Both the position numbers and the translations under genes were made by a program. From contig NZ_AUBX01000016.1 of the NCBI RefSeq assembly GCF_000429465.1, positions 248,001 to 312,000 on the forward strand: DNA of 64,000 nucleotides, given 5' to 3'. A model generated the notes under the pieces. That model worked only from the letters and a program-made list of their open reading frames with translations. It ran no database searches and had not been told where the DNA came from. This document shows, one piece after another, positions 62,142-64,000 of the stretch (within the stretch, counting starts at the first letter, position 1; each line of letters begins with the position of its first letter). This DNA is from Algoriphagus vanfongensis DSM 17529. Lineage in GTDB: Bacteria; Bacteroidota; Bacteroidia; Cytophagales; Cyclobacteriaceae.

Positions 62142-64000
62142 TTGGCTATCAAGAATCAAACCGAAAGGAAAAGTTTCTCCTCCATTAAGGTGGTCAAAGA
62201 CTATCCGGATTTTCTCGATATTCAGCTCCAGTCTTTCAAAGACTTTTTCCAGTTGGATACTCCTGCAGAGAAGCGCCGGGCAGATGGGCTGTTTAAGGTT
62301 TTCTCCGAAAATTTCCCTATCTCTGATTCCAGAGAAAATTTCACTTTGGAATTTATCGACTATGCCGTAGATCCACCGAAATATAGTGTGGGTGAGTGCA
62401 TAGATCGAGGTTTGACCTACTCTGTCCCTTTGAAAGCAAAGCTTAGATTGCTTTGCCACGATGAGGACAATGAGGATTTTGAAACGATCGAACAAGAGGT
62501 TTTCCTAGGCAACTTGCCTTATATGACCGAAAAAGGTTCATTCGTCATTAATGGTGCAGAGCGTGTGATTGTATCCCAATTGCACAGATCACCAGGTGTA
62601 TTTTTTGCTCAAAGTAAGCACACCAATGGTACGAAGCTGTACTCCGCACGTATCATTCCTTTCAAAGGTTCTTGGATCGAATTTGCTACAGACATTAATA
62701 ATGTGATGTATGCCTATATCGATCGTAAGAAAAAATTCCCGGTAACTACACTGCTTCGAGCGATAGGTTATGGATCAGATAAGGATATCCTTGATCTATT
62801 TGGTCTCTCTGAAGAAGTATCGGCTACCAAAACTGCACTCAAAAAAGCTTCTGGCCGTAAGCTGGCAGCAAGAGTGCTAAGAACCTGGGTAGAAGACTTT
62901 GTAGATGAAGATACTGGTGAGGTAGTATCCATCGACCGAAATGAAGTATTGCTTGAGCGTGATACAGTCTTGACGGACGAGGATATCGAAATGATCTTGG
63001 ATTCCGGCTCCAAATCCATCATTCTCCATAGAGAAGATGTGAATGTGGCCGATTACTCTATTATCTACAATACCCTACAAAAAGATAACTCCAACTCGGA
63101 AAAAGAAGCAGTAGAAGTAATCTACCGTCAATTGAGAAATACAGAAGCTCCTGATGAAGCGACTGCTCGTGAGGTAATTCATTCTCTTTTCTTCTCTGAC
63201 AAGAGATATGACCTAGGAGAAGTAGGTAGATATAGAATCAACAAAAAGCTAGGTCTTGATATCGAGTCTGAAAAGATTGTATTGACTAAGCAAGATATTA
63301 TCTCTATTGTGAAGTATTTGATCGGTTTGATCAACTCCAAAGCAGTAGTCGATGATATCGATCACTTGTCCAATAGAAGGGTAAGAACTGTAGGTGAGCA
63401 GCTATATAGCCAGTTCGGTGTAGGTTTGGCCAGAATGGCTAGAACGATCCGTGAGCGTATGAACGTACGTGACAACGAGGACTTCAAGCCTGTTGACTTG
63501 ATCAACGCTCGTACTCTTTCCTCAGTGATCAACTCCTTCTTTGGTACCAATCAGCTTTCTCAGTTTATGGATCAAACCAATCCATTGGCAGAGTTGACTC
63601 ACAAGAGAAGACTTTCTGCATTGGGTCCAGGTGGTCTTTCCAGAGAAAGAGCAGGTTTCGAGGTACGTGACGTTCACTATACTCACTATGGTCGTCTTTG
63701 TACTATTGAGACTCCTGAAGGTCCAAACATTGGTTTGATTTCATCTCTATGTGTTCATGCGAAAGTGAACTCTATGGGATTCTTGGAGACTCCGTATAGA
63801 AAAGTAGAAGAGGGTAAAGTGGGAATGAAGTCTGAGGACATCGTATTCTTGACGGCTGAGGAAGAAGATAACCATAACATCGCTCAGGCAAATGCTCCTT
63901 TGGATGAAAAAGGTGGTTTTGTCAATGAAAAAGTAAAAGCAAGATTCGAAGGTGACTTCCCAGTGTTGGAACCATCTGAAATCAGCTACATGGACGTCGC
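62142..64000 (+). CDS. rpoB: RNA polymerase beta subunit, 3' end outside the window
   Basis: Beta subunit, about 619 codons visible and open to the window edge. The start is TTG at 62142, matching the family N-terminus ([15 protein letters not shown]); no ATG fits. Visible segments are [30 protein letters not shown], the Rpb2 domains, and the rifampicin pocket (63,540-63,640) with [30 protein letters not shown], where the Asp, His and Ser positions usually changed in resistant strains are wild type. It lies 156 bases after rplL with an attenuator-like hairpin between. Confidence 0.97.
   Translation, partial: MAIKNQTERKSFSSIKVVKDYPDFLDIQLQSFKDFFQLDTPAEKRRADGLFKVFSENFPISDSRENFTLEFIDYAVDPPKYSVGECIDRGLTYSVPLKAKLRLLCHDEDNEDFETIEQEVFLGNLPYMTEKGSFVINGAERVIVSQLHRSPGVFFAQSKHTNGTKLYSARIIPFKGSWIEFATDINNVMYAYIDRKKKFPVTTLLRAIGYGSDKDILDLFGLSEEVSATKTALKKASGRKLAARVLRTWVEDFVDEDTGEVVSIDRNEVLLERDTVLTDEDIEMILDSGSKSIILHREDVNVADYSIIYNTLQKDNSNSEKEAVEVIYRQLRNTEAPDEATAREVIHSLFFSDKRYDLGEVGRYRINKKLGLDIESEKIVLTKQDIISIVKYLIGLINSKAVVDDIDHLSNRRVRTVGEQLYSQFGVGLARMARTIRERMNVRDNEDFKPVDLINARTLSSVINSFFGTNQLSQFMDQTNPLAELTHKRRLSALGPGGLSRERAGFEVRDVHYTHYGRLCTIETPEGPNIGLISSLCVHAKVNSMGFLETPYRKVEEGKVGMKSEDIVFLTAEEEDNHNIAQANAPLDEKGGFVNEKVKARFEGDFPVLEPSEISYMDV

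Noticed and set aside
1-64000. CRISPR arrays, IS elements, rRNA genes or prophage
   Set aside because: No spaced direct repeats, transposase or rRNA sequence was seen in any part of the window.

Overview
The window is a chromosomal segment from a member of the Bacteroidota, most likely a Cytophagales bacterium of the Cyclobacteriaceae (Algoriphagus-like; the family-level placement is inference). The evidence is a SusC/SusD pair, outer-membrane and lipoprotein families largely restricted to this phylum (DUF2851, DUF5686, PF14905-type receptors), a bacillithiol gene (bshA), few Shine-Dalgarno sequences, and promoters of the Bacteroidota type (TTG-N19/20-TAnnTTTG). It contains no rRNA, CRISPR array, insertion sequence or prophage, and no gene-free gap longer than 300 bases.

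Layout. 1-4.6 kb: a SusC receptor (cut by the window edge) and its SusD lipoprotein. 4.7-8.9 kb: DUF2851 protein, NeuD-like acyltransferase, tRNA hydroxylase TrhO overlapping a nucleoside phosphorylase, and a small unknown protein. 9-14.3 kb: a TPR histidine kinase/NarL regulator pair, divergent from a TonB-dependent receptor. 14.3-16.0 kb: AlkD-like repair protein, then an AT-rich patch with a small lipoprotein and a RelE/ParE-type toxin-antitoxin pair. 16.2-20.5 kb: ABC-F ATPase, XerD recombinase and acyl-CoA dehydrogenase. 20.6-31 kb: an orphan TPR histidine kinase with a small coiled-coil membrane protein, a PQQ dehydrogenase with a cytochrome c domain inside it, a sugar-nucleotide-epimerase-like SDR, a lipid hydroxylase, BshA, and a large GH3/beta-lactamase fusion. 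31.3-35.3 kb: small membrane protein, MutL and two tandem rhomboid proteases. 35.3-40.6 kb: porin-like protein, RlmN, AroQ, SerC-like aminotransferase, a membrane protein, MarC and RNase HI. 40.6-52.4 kb: a set of secreted proteins (GH28, sugar isomerase, vanadium haloperoxidase, FG-GAP protein, DUF5686 protein, GH5 with BACON domain). 52.5-57.1 kb: Frr, PyrH, a biotin carrier protein and an M1 aminopeptidase lipoprotein. 57.2-64 kb: the conserved gene-expression cluster tRNA-Tyr/Gly/Thr-tuf-tRNA-Trp-secE-nusG-rplKAJL-rpoB, with rpoB running off the end.

Most of the window is housekeeping or typical heterotroph accessory content: polymer capture (SusCD, GH5, GH28), peptidoglycan recycling and cell-wall enzymes, and envelope proteins. 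I did not find a clearly new multi-gene system. The least expected signal is regulatory: six genes have a perfect TAnnTTTG box (the phylum's -7 promoter element) exactly 3 or 4 bases before their ATG. This suggests leaderless or near-leaderless transcripts, although none of the six has a convincing -33 TTG at the usual spacing. Other points worth a look are a perfect 16-bp palindrome on the xerD -7 box, an attenuator-like terminator before a TTG-initiated rpoB, a vanadium haloperoxidase homologue lacking the last conserved Asp, and the cytochrome domain inside the PQQ propeller.
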